The notes under the pieces: generated by a model
What the model saw: only the letters and a program-made list of their open reading frames with translations
Databases searched by the model: none
What the model was told of the DNA's origin: nothing
Assembly (NCBI RefSeq): GCF_025567285.1
Contig: NZ_JAOQJT010000009.1
Coordinates: 62,001-126,000, forward strand
Length of the DNA stretch: 64,000 nt
Origin: Coprococcus aceti
GTDB taxonomy: Bacteria > Bacillota > Clostridia > Lachnospirales > Lachnospiraceae
Direction: 5' to 3'
Program-made: the position numbers and the translations under genes
In this document: positions 8,528-17,208 of the stretch, one piece after another
Position numbering within the stretch: position 1 is the stretch's first letter
How the letters are laid out: the number at the start of each line of letters is the position of its first letter

Positions 8528-9442
8528 TTATCCAAGCGCGATCATTCTGTTGATGCAGCGGGAAGCTCCCTCCATCACCTCATCAGAAAGGACTATCTCT
8601 TCGCCACCTGTGCCCTTTAATACATTCAATATGTCAACCAGGGTAGTAAGCTTCATATTATGGCACATCAGCTTTGAAGAAATTGGATAGAACATTTTGT
8701 CAGGGCACTCATACTGAAGATGCTCCACAATACTGTGCTCTGTACCGATGATAAATTCTTTTTTCTCTGACTTTCTGGCATATGCCATAATTCCTGTGGT
8801 TGAACCTACATAATCAGCCTCTGCAACTACATCCGGCCTGCACTCAGGATGGACAAGAAGTTCCGCATGTGGATGTAACTCTTTTGCCTTCAAAGCATCA
8901 TCTAGGGTAACCGCAAGATGTCTAGGACATCCGCCGTTAAAAAATGCAAATTCCTTTTCCGGCATCTGCTTTTGAACATAGTTTCCAAGATTCGGATCTG
9001 GAATAAAAAGAATCTTGTCATTATCAAGCTTGCTGCAGATCTGCACTGCTGATGAGGATGTCACACATACATCACAGGCAGTTTTCAATTCAGATGTCGT
9101 ATTTATATAGGCGACAACCGCATATCCCGGATACTTCTTCTTCATCTCATCCAGCGTTTCAAGGTTCATCTGCTCAGCCATCGGACATCCGGCTTCAGGA
9201 TTAGGCAGGTACACATTCTTATCAGGGGACAATATCTTACATGTCTCCGCCATAAAACGCACACCACACATTATTATATTTTTGCGGGAATCCTTGCTCG
9301 CCTCTACGCTAAGTCCATATGAATCTCCCATATAATCTGCAACTTCAAGAATCTCATGTCCCTGATAAGCATGTGCCAGTATGCAGAAATCTTTCTCTTT
9401 CTTCAGTCTGATTATCTCTTCCTGTATCTCTTTTATCGTCAT
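8528..9442 (-). CDS. nadA: Quinolinate synthase
   Basis: 304 aa, the short NadA form. It condenses iminoaspartate with dihydroxyacetone phosphate to quinolinate using a [4Fe-4S] cluster. The conserved cysteines sit in IIMCGVRFMAE, CDVCVTSSSAV and HPECRPDVVAEAD. Other signatures are LAHAYQGHEI, PDPNLGNYV, and FIIGTEHSIVEHL near the C-terminus. It is the last intact gene of nadB-nadC-niaR-nadA and provides the substrate for NadC. Confidence 0.96.
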   Translation of the reverse strand: MTIKEIQEEIIRLKKEKDFCILAHAYQGHEILEVADYMGDSYGLSVEASKDSRKNIIMCGVRFMAETCKILSPDKNVYLPNPEAGCPMAEQMNLETLDEMKKKYPGYAVVAYINTTSELKTACDVCVTSSSAVQICSKLDNDKILFIPDPNLGNYVQKQMPEKEFAFFNGGCPRHLAVTLDDALKAKELHPHAELLVHPECRPDVVAEADYVGSTTGIMAYARKSEKKEFIIGTEHSIVEHLQYECPDKMFYPISSKLMCHNMKLTTLVDILNVLKGTGGEEIVLSDEVMEGASRCINRMIALG

Positions 9443-9467
9443 TTTATTCTCTCCAAATCATTTTGTA

Positions 9468-10007
9468 TTATTTCTCCCACTCCTGCCACGGAACAAGGAA
9501 GCCTGTCTCATCGAGCTTCTGCTCTATGTTGTCCAGGATCTCTTCACTTGGAGCCTCTATCAGATGGTAATGATATCCGTTCGTAGCATTTCCAAGCAGG
9601 GACGACTGGCTGTTTTCCAATTTTTTCATAAATTTTGCCACGTCGTATCTGGAAGCAATATTCATCTTTGCAGTAACACGATTGTACACCGTATGACTTA
9701 TACTTACATTCTTTACAACACCGCCATAATCAACTATGATCGTGAGTTCTTCCTCAGTCCTGTCATAACCGTGTTTTACTTTAAACTCTCTCTGACATTT
9801 TGATTCATTCTTGTATATATAACCCCTGTTAGTTGCAATTATGCCATCATCAGCCGCCCTGATCACTGCAATATCCTGCACTATTATCTGTCTGCTGACT
9901 TCAAATTCTGACGCAAGCTTATTTGCCGGAACAGGGACATCTGAATTCTTCACAATGTCAAGTATCCTTTCCCTTCTCTCTTTTGCCTTCACTTTATCCC
10001 TCCGCAT
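9468..10007 (-). CDS. niaR: NiaR-type niacin-responsive repressor (HTH + 3H domain)
   Basis: 179 aa. Residues ~9-60 are an HTH_11 winged helix (RRERILDIVKNSDVPVPANK, LASEFEVSRQIIVQDIAVIR). The remainder is a 3H domain named for three conserved histidines, seen here in KHGYDR, SISHTVYN and GYHYHLIEA. NiaR (YrxA) binds nicotinic acid and represses NAD biosynthesis and niacin uptake genes in Firmicutes. Its place inside the nad operon implies autoregulation. It overlaps nadC by 14 bases. The likely operators are the TTTACA-type repeats upstream of nadB. Confidence 0.92.
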   Translation of the reverse strand: MRRDKVKAKERRERILDIVKNSDVPVPANKLASEFEVSRQIIVQDIAVIRAADDGIIATNRGYIYKNESKCQREFKVKHGYDRTEEELTIIVDYGGVVKNVSISHTVYNRVTAKMNIASRYDVAKFMKKLENSQSSLLGNATNGYHYHLIEAPSEEILDNIEQKLDETGFLVPWQEWEK

Positions 10008-10848
10008 GAAGATTTTTCATCGATATATCCATTATAGGTGAGCTGTGTGTAAGCGCACCGCTTGATATATAATCCACTCCCAATGATATCAGGCTCTCTA
10101 TGTTCTCTTTTGTAACATTGCCTGAACATTCTGTCTCCGCACGTCCATCGATCAAATCAATCGCAGCCCTCATCTGATCCGTTGTCATATTGTCAAGCAT
10201 AATGATATCGGCTCCCGCTTCAACAGCCTCTTTTACCTGATCCAGTGTCTCAACTTCAACCTCTATCTTGCGGACAAATGGTGCATACTCCTTTGCCATT
10301 CTCACTGCATTGGTTATACTTCCCGCAGCGCCTATATGATTATCCTTAAGCAATACTCCATCCGACAAATTGTATCTGTGATTGCTGCCTCCGCCGACTC
10401 TGACTGCATACTTCTCAAATATACGGCAATTAGGTGTGGTCTTTCTGGTATCCAGCAGAGTAGTCTTGCTTCCTTTAAGAAGTTCTGCAACCTCATGGGT
10501 ATACGTAGCTATACCACTCATACGCTGGAGATAATTAAGCGCAACCCTCTCGCCAGAGAGAAGAACCCTGATATCACCAGTCACAATTCCCATAAGCTGT
10601 CCAACCTTCACCTCATCGCCATCTTTGCAGAAGAACTCAACCTCAGTGCTGTCATCTAAGAGGGTAAATACTCTTGCATATACATCAAGTCCTGCAATGA
10701 TTCCATCCTGCTTGCATATTAGGTCTACTTTTCCTTTCTGTGCCTTTGGCATCACCGCATTTGTGGATACATCCTCACTTGTGATATCCTCCTGTAAAGC
10801 CATCATTATAAGCTTGTCCGCATTCAATTTCATTGTTATCTGATTCAT
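9994..10848 (-). CDS. nadC: Nicotinate-nucleotide pyrophosphorylase (carboxylating)
   Basis: 284 aa, standard length. It converts quinolinate and PRPP to nicotinate mononucleotide. Signatures: ALNYLQRMSGIAT, TLLDTRKTTPNCR (PRPP/quinolinate binding), VGGGSNHRYNLSDGVLLKDN, and the C-terminal SLISLGVDYISSGALTHSS. It begins two bases after the nadB stop, and its end overlaps niaR. Confidence 0.96.
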   Translation of the reverse strand: MNQITMKLNADKLIMMALQEDITSEDVSTNAVMPKAQKGKVDLICKQDGIIAGLDVYARVFTLLDDSTEVEFFCKDGDEVKVGQLMGIVTGDIRVLLSGERVALNYLQRMSGIATYTHEVAELLKGSKTTLLDTRKTTPNCRIFEKYAVRVGGGSNHRYNLSDGVLLKDNHIGAAGSITNAVRMAKEYAPFVRKIEVEVETLDQVKEAVEAGADIIMLDNMTTDQMRAAIDLIDGRAETECSGNVTKENIESLISLGVDYISSGALTHSSPIMDISMKNLHAEG

Positions 10849-10850
10849 TC

Positions 10851-12128
10851 TCAGCCTCTTCTTTCCGTTTCTGTCAAAACTATATTCTTATATTCTCTAA
10901 ACAAACCATCTATATCTTCATATTCAGACAGATCTATGTTGTCTTCTCCACAGCCTCTGTGCTCTCTGCTGAACATGATATCATCTGCTGCCCTCTGTGC
11001 AAATACAAGCGACTCAAGTAACGAATTGCTTGCCAGTCTGTTTCTGCCATGCACTCCATTACATCCAGCTTCTCCTACCGCATACAATCCTTCCATGGAT
11101 GTCCTTCCGGCGAGATCTGCCTTCACTCCGCCCATGTGGTAATGCTGAGCCGGCACAACCGGTATCGGTTCAACAAGCACATCATACCCCTCATCCTTGC
11201 ACTGCTTGTATATATGTGGAAAATGTTGCAAGATCACATCTCTTCCAAGCGGTCTCAGATCTTCCCACACATGCTCCGTTCCATCTATCTCCATCTGTTT
11301 CCATATTTCATGGCTGACTACATCACGAGGCTGCAGTTCATCTGTAAACCTTTCTCCCGCCTTGTTAAGAAGCCATGCGCCTTCGCCTCTCACAGATTCA
11401 GATATCAGAAACCTTCTTCCCTTATTCCGGCTAAACAGTGTTGTCGGGTGGATCTGCACATAATTCAGATTCTCTACCTCTACACCATGTTTTAAGGCAA
11501 TTGCTATGGCATCACCTGTTATATGGGCAAAATTCGTTGAGTTCTTATATATACCTCCGATTCCACCACACGCCAATACAACGTTGTTGGATCTAAGTAT
11601 GCTTATATTCTTCGCCTCATCAGCTATAACCACGCCACCACAGGCATTGTCATTGCAGACGATGTCGAGCATAGTCGTATACTCATATATCTCGATATTG
11701 GATTTTTTCTTTGCACACTCCAGCAAAGTGGATGTAATCTCTTTGCCGGTAATGTCCTCGTGGAACAATATTCTTGGCTGGCTGTGAGCTCCCTCCTTGG
11801 TGAAGGCAAGCTTTCCGCTCTCATCTCTCTCAAATCTAACTCCAAGCCTTATCAATTCTCTGATAACAAGATTCGATGATCTGATCATCAGATCGACTGT
11901 CTTTTTATTGTTCTCATAATGACCGGCTCTCATGGTGTCTTCAAAGTAATCTTCGTAGTCTTCCTCACCCCGCAGCATACATATGCCACCCTGGGCCAAA
12001 AAAGAATCGGACTCATCAGCCCGCCTTTTTGTGATAATACAGACCTTTTTTGTCTCTGGAAAATTCAACGCACAGAACAAGCCTGCAGCGCCAGTTCCAA
12101 CAATAATAACATCATATACAGTGTTCAT
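10851..12128 (-). CDS. nadB: L-aspartate oxidase
   Basis: About 425 aa. The N-terminal FAD fold is clear (DVIIVGTGAAGLFCALN), followed by SFLAQGGICM, HSQPRILFHEDITGKEI, and the flavin/substrate loop GGVKADLAGRTSMEGLYAVG. It oxidises L-aspartate to iminoaspartate for NadA. At 425 residues it is shorter than the ~530-aa E. coli enzyme because the C-terminal helical domain is reduced, as in many Firmicutes. Two ATGs are adjacent (12131 and 12128); GAGGAGAA favours the inner one. First gene of the operon. Confidence 0.95.
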   Translation of the reverse strand: MNTVYDVIIVGTGAAGLFCALNFPETKKVCIITKRRADESDSFLAQGGICMLRGEEDYEDYFEDTMRAGHYENNKKTVDLMIRSSNLVIRELIRLGVRFERDESGKLAFTKEGAHSQPRILFHEDITGKEITSTLLECAKKKSNIEIYEYTTMLDIVCNDNACGGVVIADEAKNISILRSNNVVLACGGIGGIYKNSTNFAHITGDAIAIALKHGVEVENLNYVQIHPTTLFSRNKGRRFLISESVRGEGAWLLNKAGERFTDELQPRDVVSHEIWKQMEIDGTEHVWEDLRPLGRDVILQHFPHIYKQCKDEGYDVLVEPIPVVPAQHYHMGGVKADLAGRTSMEGLYAVGEAGCNGVHGRNRLASNSLLESLVFAQRAADDIMFSREHRGCGEDNIDLSEYEDIDGLFREYKNIVLTETERRG

Positions 12129-12181
12129 CATTTCTCCTCTTCAAGTAGGCATCATATTATTCTTTATAACCTGACTTGCAT

Positions 12182-12257
12182 ATAAACATAACATATGTAA
12201 ACACATATGTAAAGATATATGTAATGTTATGTGTAAACTTTTGATGTAAACTTTTGA
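12182..12257 (-). promoter_or_regulatory. nad operon promoter with iterated TTTACA-type repeats (candidate NiaR operators)
   Basis: The minus strand holds five related copies of a TTTACA(T/C)AT element, for example GTTTACATCA, GTTTACACATAA, ATTACATATAT, CTTTACATATGTG and GTTTACATATGTT. The last two contain ACATATGT palindromes. TTTACA, 17 bases, TATGTT within the array would serve as a promoter. The array lies just upstream of nadB, whose operon encodes NiaR, so it is a good operator candidate. Not matched against a known NiaR motif. Confidence 0.55.
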
Positions 12258-12281
12258 ATTAGAGTTTTCTGTATACCGTCT

Positions 12282-13064
12282 CTACTTTAAGACTTTCTTT
12301 ATCTGTTTCTCTGTGGCAATCGGGTAGATATCATCCATATGCTTCACTATCCTCTCCCACGATTCCTCAGGGCTCTCACCATATGCGGACGTCACGTGGT
12401 CATATCCCCACAGCTTCTCCGGCATGGAATACACAGCCACATTCCATCCGTATTCCGCGCCCTTCTTGTTCAACCGTTTTCTGAAGTCACATGCGCACAG
12501 GTATGTCTGCATCTGGAGCTGTGTCATCGTACCCTCAAAGCCTTTCTCTCCGCCCTTGCCAAATCCGGCAAGCTTCTTTATATCGAATGAAAAAAGTTCT
12601 GTATTGTACATACTATCCAGCTTTTCTGCTGCAAATTCCGCATCGCTCTCCTCGTCTATCCGGTCATCCATGAACAGATCCATGATCTTCTTCTGCCTGA
12701 ATGATGCAAGCTCATCATCCCATCTGGCATCGAAATCATATCCAGCTCTTCTATAATTTGCAAAATACGGGAACCATTTCTTTGAGATAAATCCCGCCTT
12801 ATTGTGGAAAAATTTGCCGTATGCGATATCGCCTCTTCTGGCTATGATCTCACGCCACACCCAAGGATCCCTCTGCGGGTCTTCACTCCACCAATACTTC
12901 TCCGTGGTTCGCTCTTCCACCGAAAATCCAGGTATCTCATTGCGGAAAAGAGGAAGAAATCCCACTTCCTCTATATATCCGATAAGTTCGTCCACCGTAT
13001 GCAGGCACTCCGGATCATCCTCCGAAACTCCATACATGATCCATGCTCCATCTTTTGATTCCAT
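12282..13064 (-). CDS. Conserved protein, possibly AlkZ-related
   Basis: 260 aa, soluble, no signal peptide. The sequence is rich in Trp and aromatic motifs: EKYWWSEDPQRDPWVWREII, YGKFFHNKAGFISKKWFPYF and ANYRRAGYDFDARWDDELAS. This pattern resembles Firmicute proteins annotated as AlkZ-related (DNA glycosylase-like winged-helix family), but I recall that from family naming, not from a visible catalytic motif. It starts nine bases after the deformylase gene and is probably cotranscribed with it. Confidence 0.6.
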   Translation of the reverse strand: MESKDGAWIMYGVSEDDPECLHTVDELIGYIEEVGFLPLFRNEIPGFSVEERTTEKYWWSEDPQRDPWVWREIIARRGDIAYGKFFHNKAGFISKKWFPYFANYRRAGYDFDARWDDELASFRQKKIMDLFMDDRIDEESDAEFAAEKLDSMYNTELFSFDIKKLAGFGKGGEKGFEGTMTQLQMQTYLCACDFRKRLNKKGAEYGWNVAVYSMPEKLWGYDHVTSAYGESPEESWERIVKHMDDIYPIATEKQIKKVLK

Positions 13065-13072
13065 AAACTCTC

Positions 13073-13483
13073 CTAAATTATTCGCCCCTCAAGGTGATCC
13101 ATCTCATGGAGCACTATCTGGGCTATATATCCGTTGAACTTCATACGCTTTTTTGCAAATGATGCATCCTGAAACTCTACCTCTATGTCTCTATACCTTG
13201 TCACCTTTCTCGTGCCGTCCAGAGACAGACATCCCTCCTCTGTCTCGTAAGCCCCCGACTTTGACAGAAGAACCGGATTCAGCATGACAACATTGGCAAA
13301 TCCCATGCTGACGATGATTATCCTCTTCTTATACCCGATCATGTTGCCCGCCATGCCGACGCACCTCGCCTGATTTGCCGCTAATGTGTCCTGCATATCT
13401 GCAATGATCCCCGCATCCATAGGAGTCATCGGAGATGACTTCTGGCTGAGAAACATCTGGTCTCTCACTATCTGTTTTACCAT
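13073..13483 (-). CDS. Peptide deformylase-like protein
   Basis: 136 aa, near the length of short (Def2/YkrB-like) deformylases. Motif 2 is EEGCLSLDG, supplying the metal Cys, and motif 3 is IVLHEMDHLEG (HExxH). Motif 1, usually GxGxAAxQ, is CVGMAGNMIG: the Gln that normally contacts the metal-bound water is replaced by Asn. It may be a second, non-essential deformylase or have altered activity. AAAGG lies nine bases before the ATG. Confidence 0.85.
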   Translation of the reverse strand: MVKQIVRDQMFLSQKSSPMTPMDAGIIADMQDTLAANQARCVGMAGNMIGYKKRIIIVSMGFANVVMLNPVLLSKSGAYETEEGCLSLDGTRKVTRYRDIEVEFQDASFAKKRMKFNGYIAQIVLHEMDHLEGRII

Positions 13484-13503
13484 GGTCTATTACCTTTCCT
13501 TAT

Positions 13504-14697
13504 CTACTCACCATTCTTCGCATACAGGAATATTTTTGACTTGAGAAGCCTCTTCGGCGTTGCCGAGATCTCGCATATCTCCTCATATATACGGTTGCAC
13601 ACGATAAAATACGCTGCCATCGCCGTCAGCACATTCTTCTGATTTGCGCTCTGGAAATTGTACTTTCCTGTCTTCTCATTCTTCTCGCTTCTGGCATGTT
13701 TTACCAGGTTATAGTCATTCCACCAATCCGCGATCCTGCCATCCACAAATGCGCTGAACGGCTTCAACTCGATATCCTCAAATGTGTCTATCGTCCTAAC
13801 TGCGTCAAGCCTGATAGCCGGGAATTTCCTAAGCACAGGAGTAAGCCTGTCATGTATATTGTACTTCTTCCTGTAATCGTCCTCCTCTACCATCTTGCAA
13901 TATATCTCAATCAGAGAATCAATATTGCTGCAGATGTTCAGAAACATATTTATGTATCTGCTTGAAAATGTCGGGAAGTTGCTCTTGTGAATGTCCACAT
14001 ACTCCGAACTGATCCTGACATCCTTCTCAATGATCTGGTATTGCTTCCAGAAAATGTTCAGAAATTCCTTCTCAGTTATGACAACTCTGGTCTTCTTCAC
14101 CAGAACATTTACCCACAAATGTCCCTGACCTATCCTGTCAAGCCTGACGTCCTGACTCGTCCATACATCCTCAAGCGATGCGCCCGAAACCAACGCCACC
14201 ATATCGCAAACCCGGGCCTCAGTATAATTGGCAAATGTCCTTCCATCATCCCGCGTCCGTTCACTCTTGCCGTACTTCCACGAAGCATACAATACCCCGC
14301 CGACCCTGAGCGCCTTCATAGCCTTCTCAAGGATCTTGTGCATATCGCTCTTGGCAACATGGAGCAGCGAAGCACATGCCCACACAGCGTCAAATTCATT
14401 CTCATAGTTCATGTCCTCAATGCGCATATGCACAGCCGCTTTTCCCGTCAGCTCCTGAGTTTTCCTGCACATAGCCTCAGACGCATCCAGAGATACAACC
14501 TTGTATCCCTTGTCCAGAAAATATTTGCTGTCACGACCACTGCCGCAGCCAAGATCAAGGATCCTGCTGCCCGGCTTGAGATGTTCCTCAAAGCGCTTGT
14601 AAATGTCCGACATGTCAGCATTTCTGGTTACCTCGGAATATCTGTCAGCATGTGTATTGTAGTATTCTATTGTTCTGTTTGTATTTTTATCATCCAT
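13504..14697 (-). CDS. SAM-dependent methyltransferase fused to a HEPN-like C-terminal domain
   Basis: 397 aa. Residues ~1-200 are a class I methyltransferase: ILDLGCGSGRDSKYFLDKGY (SAM-binding motif I), VVSLDASEAM (acidic loop), ALRVGGVLYASWKYG (post-motif). Residues ~205-397 are a separate all-helical domain containing WWNDYNLVKHARSEKN and, after a short linker, NQKNVLTAMAAYFIVCNRIY. The NxVKHxR plus C-terminal helix pattern is HEPN-like. Small-molecule methyltransferases of this type are ~200 aa, so the fusion is unusual. It sits just upstream of a deformylase-like gene; substrate unknown. Confidence 0.7.
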   Translation of the reverse strand: MDDKNTNRTIEYYNTHADRYSEVTRNADMSDIYKRFEEHLKPGSRILDLGCGSGRDSKYFLDKGYKVVSLDASEAMCRKTQELTGKAAVHMRIEDMNYENEFDAVWACASLLHVAKSDMHKILEKAMKALRVGGVLYASWKYGKSERTRDDGRTFANYTEARVCDMVALVSGASLEDVWTSQDVRLDRIGQGHLWVNVLVKKTRVVITEKEFLNIFWKQYQIIEKDVRISSEYVDIHKSNFPTFSSRYINMFLNICSNIDSLIEIYCKMVEEDDYRKKYNIHDRLTPVLRKFPAIRLDAVRTIDTFEDIELKPFSAFVDGRIADWWNDYNLVKHARSEKNEKTGKYNFQSANQKNVLTAMAAYFIVCNRIYEEICEISATPKRLLKSKIFLYAKNGE

Positions 14698-14723
14698 TAA
14701 AATCTGACCTCTTCCGGTTCATT

Positions 14724-14756
14724 GGTGGTGAGGGTTCGAATCCTTCAACACCTTCA
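14724..14756 (+). other. tRNA 3'-end-like fragment
   Basis: The stretch contains GAGGG-TTCGAAT-CCTTC, a T-stem/T-loop with the canonical GGTTCGAATCC box, followed by AACACC and TTCA where an acceptor strand would be. No D-arm, anticodon arm or matching 5' acceptor strand lies upstream, where the start of the methyltransferase gene begins instead. It may be the scar of an element that integrated in a tRNA gene, or chance. Confidence 0.4.
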
Positions 14757-14763
14757 TATGTAT

Positions 14764-15213
14764 CTACAGATTATTTGCCTTTCGCAGCAGCTTCTCAAAA
14801 GACTCCGCAAATCTCTGGTCATCCTCTTCTGTCCTCTTCCTCGGCCCTTTGATATGATTCCTGCTCGATGCCCTTCTTGCCTTTTTATTCAAATGTCTCT
14901 CCATAAGCATCTGATCGATATTCTCATTTGTATACCACTTTCCCGATTGGTGTATCGCAAATGAACCTTTTCCCAGTGCCATCGCAGCCACGCCATAATC
15001 CTGAGTAACAACTATATCACCTCTATGACAAATGCTTATCAGCTTGTAATCCACAGCATCCGCTCCGGCACCGACAACGATAACCTCGCTGTAATCAGAT
15101 GTGAGGACATGGTTCGTATCGCATAAAAGCGTTACCGGGATGTTGTATTTTGTTGCTATGTCTTCAACTATATCAACCACCGGACACGCGTCAGCATCAA
15201 CAAATATCTTCAT
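14764..15213 (-). CDS. YaiI/YqxD family protein (DUF188)
   Basis: 149 aa, typical length. It has the NYN/PIN-like opening KIFVDADACPVVDIVEDIA, the core VGAGADAVDYKLISICHRGD, and IVVTQDYGVAAMALGKGSFAIH, all diagnostic of the UPF0178 family. Aspartates at the fold's active-site positions (DADACP, TQDYG) suggest a nuclease-like fold, but no activity is established. The basic C-terminus (ARRASSRNHIKGPRKRTEED) is also typical. Confidence 0.92.
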   Translation of the reverse strand: MKIFVDADACPVVDIVEDIATKYNIPVTLLCDTNHVLTSDYSEVIVVGAGADAVDYKLISICHRGDIVVTQDYGVAAMALGKGSFAIHQSGKWYTNENIDQMLMERHLNKKARRASSRNHIKGPRKRTEEDDQRFAESFEKLLRKANNL

Positions 15214-15239
15214 TGACCTAGTCCTTTCTCGTGCTGTCT

Positions 15240-15446
15240 CTACAGCAACGACTTTAATTTAGACGCCTCCTCTTCTGTAAGTGTCACACCCTTACCCATC
15301 TTCTCATGCTCCGGTGCCCACTCTCTGATATCATACTTTGGTGTGCCACCGTTCCACGATATCTTATTAAGTTCCTTAGTCCATCCCTTTGCACTTTCCG
15401 AGATTACTCCTATGTGCTCCACTATTTCGTATTTAAAATCTGCCAT
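15240..15446 (-). CDS. YdbC family single-stranded nucleic-acid binding protein (PC4-like)
   Basis: 68 aa, family length. The sequence FKYEIVEHIGVISESAKGWT-KELNKISWNGGTPKYDIREW is diagnostic of YdbC, a homodimeric PC4-like protein that binds single-stranded DNA or RNA. It lies just upstream of yaiI on the same strand (26-base gap) and is separated from the upstream ADP-ribosylglycohydrolase gene by a terminator. Confidence 0.92.
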   Translation of the reverse strand: MADFKYEIVEHIGVISESAKGWTKELNKISWNGGTPKYDIREWAPEHEKMGKGVTLTEEEASKLKSLL

Positions 15447-15480
15447 TTTCTATGTATCTCCTTTATCATTTAAAGATAAA

Positions 15481-15513
15481 GCCCGTCACAACTCTTTGTT
15501 TGATGTGATGGGC
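15481..15513 (-). terminator. Terminator after the ADP-ribosylglycohydrolase gene
   Basis: Ten-base arms GCCCGTCACA / TGTGATGGGC with a 13-base loop. On the minus strand the stem is followed by TTTATCTTT. It separates the ADP-ribosylglycohydrolase transcript from ydbC. Confidence 0.75.
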
Positions 15514-15586
15514 CGTTGTTAATCATTATATCTGTTTTTATGAGGCTTTTCAATGATGCTATATCCTCAGAGACGTGGGATTACAA

Positions 15587-16435
15587 TTATTGGAGCGAAG
15601 AAAACAATTCTTGATCTATCATGTCCATTGACTTCATCTTTGACAACCACTCATCTGGTATACCTTCAAGTCCATACATGATTCCCGCAAGTCCCCCGGC
15701 TACCGCTGCCGTAGTATCTGTATCGCTGCCCAGATTCACCGCCTTGAGCACACAATCCCTGTAGTTATCCGTCGTAAGCAGGCAGCACATAGCCGCCACA
15801 AACGTATCAACCACATAGCCTGAAGATCCCATGCCATCACTTCTCAATACATTTTCAATACCGATAGCTCCCGACAACTTTGAATTGCCCGGCACATGTC
15901 TCTTTATCGACTCTGCAAGCGGCACACCATTTACAAGATCAATGGCAATCCTAACATAACACACACAGGCAAGCTTCGACAAGCTGTGTGCATGTGTTAT
16001 AGCTGACACAGCCTCTATCTCCGCGTCCGTTATCCCTTCAACAAATGCCAACGGAATGATCCTCATAAGTGAACCATTACCATTGGACCACTCGTCATCA
16101 CAACCTCTTCCAGATCTGATAGCCGCAGCGCACGTATTTCCACAGTCAAACACTTCTCCAAACAGTGTATATGCTCCTTCTTTTAGCCATCTGCGGAATC
16201 TGTCTCTGATATCATCCACGTCAACTCTGCCACACGCTTTGATACTGGCGCAAGTGGCAAGCGCCATACTGGTATCATCCGACCAGGTTCCCTCCGGCTG
16301 ATTGTGCGTACCGTAGCCTATCATATCTGTACATTCAAATGCGCCCCTGAATTTAAATTCATACGGAACGCCCAACGCATCACCTACGGCAAGACCGTAG
16401 ATGGCGGATTTTAAAGTATTTGTATTGTCATTCAT
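15587..16435 (-). CDS. ADP-ribosylglycohydrolase family protein (DraG-like)
   Basis: 282 aa. It has the metal-binding signatures of the family: AIYGLAVGDALGVPYEF near the N-terminus, GTWSDDTSMALATCASI (SDDT metal ligands) and NLGSDTDTTAAVAGGLAGIMYG (SDTD ligands). Such enzymes remove ADP-ribose from proteins or nucleic acids with two Mg ions. No partner ADP-ribosyltransferase is adjacent. It is the first gene outside the CRISPR array and marks one boundary of the defence island. Confidence 0.92.
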   Translation of the reverse strand: MNDNTNTLKSAIYGLAVGDALGVPYEFKFRGAFECTDMIGYGTHNQPEGTWSDDTSMALATCASIKACGRVDVDDIRDRFRRWLKEGAYTLFGEVFDCGNTCAAAIRSGRGCDDEWSNGNGSLMRIIPLAFVEGITDAEIEAVSAITHAHSLSKLACVCYVRIAIDLVNGVPLAESIKRHVPGNSKLSGAIGIENVLRSDGMGSSGYVVDTFVAAMCCLLTTDNYRDCVLKAVNLGSDTDTTAAVAGGLAGIMYGLEGIPDEWLSKMKSMDMIDQELFSSLQ

Positions 16436-16557
16436 ATCGCTTTCTCACATCATACATCATCATTGTTTTTTTGTACTTTATCACGTCAATATATCCTACA
16501 GTGGTAAGTGCTGCGGTTAACAAATAATGTCATTATTCTATAAATTTACATTACTCT

Positions 16558-17208
16558 ATCTACATAAGATTACTCAACACTAACAGCTAGACGTGTCGCA
16601 AACGCATCTACAATAGTAGAAATTATTTAAGGTTACTCAACTTGGACGAAGTACATGAAGTTGTTAGTATCTACAACAGTAGAAATTATTTAAGGTTACT
16701 CAACGTTGGTAGCTTATCTATATCCTTAGAATCTACAACAGTAGAAATTATTTAAGGTTACTCAACCCGAGATTAACAGAATGTCAACAGATGATCATCT
16801 ACAACAGTAGAAATTATTTAAGGTTACTCAACTTTCTCGACCGGGCTTCAATCTTGGCAATCTACAACAGTAGAAATTATTTAAGGTTACTCAACCTAAC
16901 GGAACACCTTGTGACCTACGTTATCTACAACAGTAGAAATTATTTAAGGTTACTCAACTTCATACCGGGCTTTTCCAGTGCTTTATCTACAACAGTAGAA
17001 ATTATTTAAGGTTACTCAACCCAGCTTGCACAGGGCATGAATGCAAATCTACAACAGTAGAAATTATTTAAGGTTACTCAACTATCATGGTTACAAAAGA
17101 GGTGTTCATATCTACAACAGTAGAAATTATTTAAGGTTACTCAACTATGAAATTGTGCAATTCAAAGTTGGGATCTACAACAGTAGAAATTATTTAAGGT
17201 TACTCAAC
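16558..17208 (-). CRISPR. Type V-A CRISPR array: ten full 36-bp repeats plus one degenerate terminal repeat
   Basis: In crRNA sense (minus strand) each repeat begins GTTGAGTAACC and ends AATTTCTACTGTTGTAGAT, the Cas12a pseudoknot handle. Plus-strand repeat starts: 16606, 16669, 16731, 16797, 16860, 16923, 16985, 17047, 17110 and 17173. Spacers are 26-30 bp. The distal repeat at 16606 has a C-to-T change in the loop (CAATAG). Beyond it, 16558-16578 is a shortened repeat lacking about 15 internal bases, followed by a 27-bp spacer. Decay is at the end far from cas2, so the leader is on the cas2 side. The ten spacers show no obvious match inside this window. Confidence 0.98.

Noticed and set aside
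16579..17172. Self-targeting spacers against this window
   Set aside because: I compared the spacers by eye with obvious segments and saw no convincing protospacer; this was not an exhaustive search.
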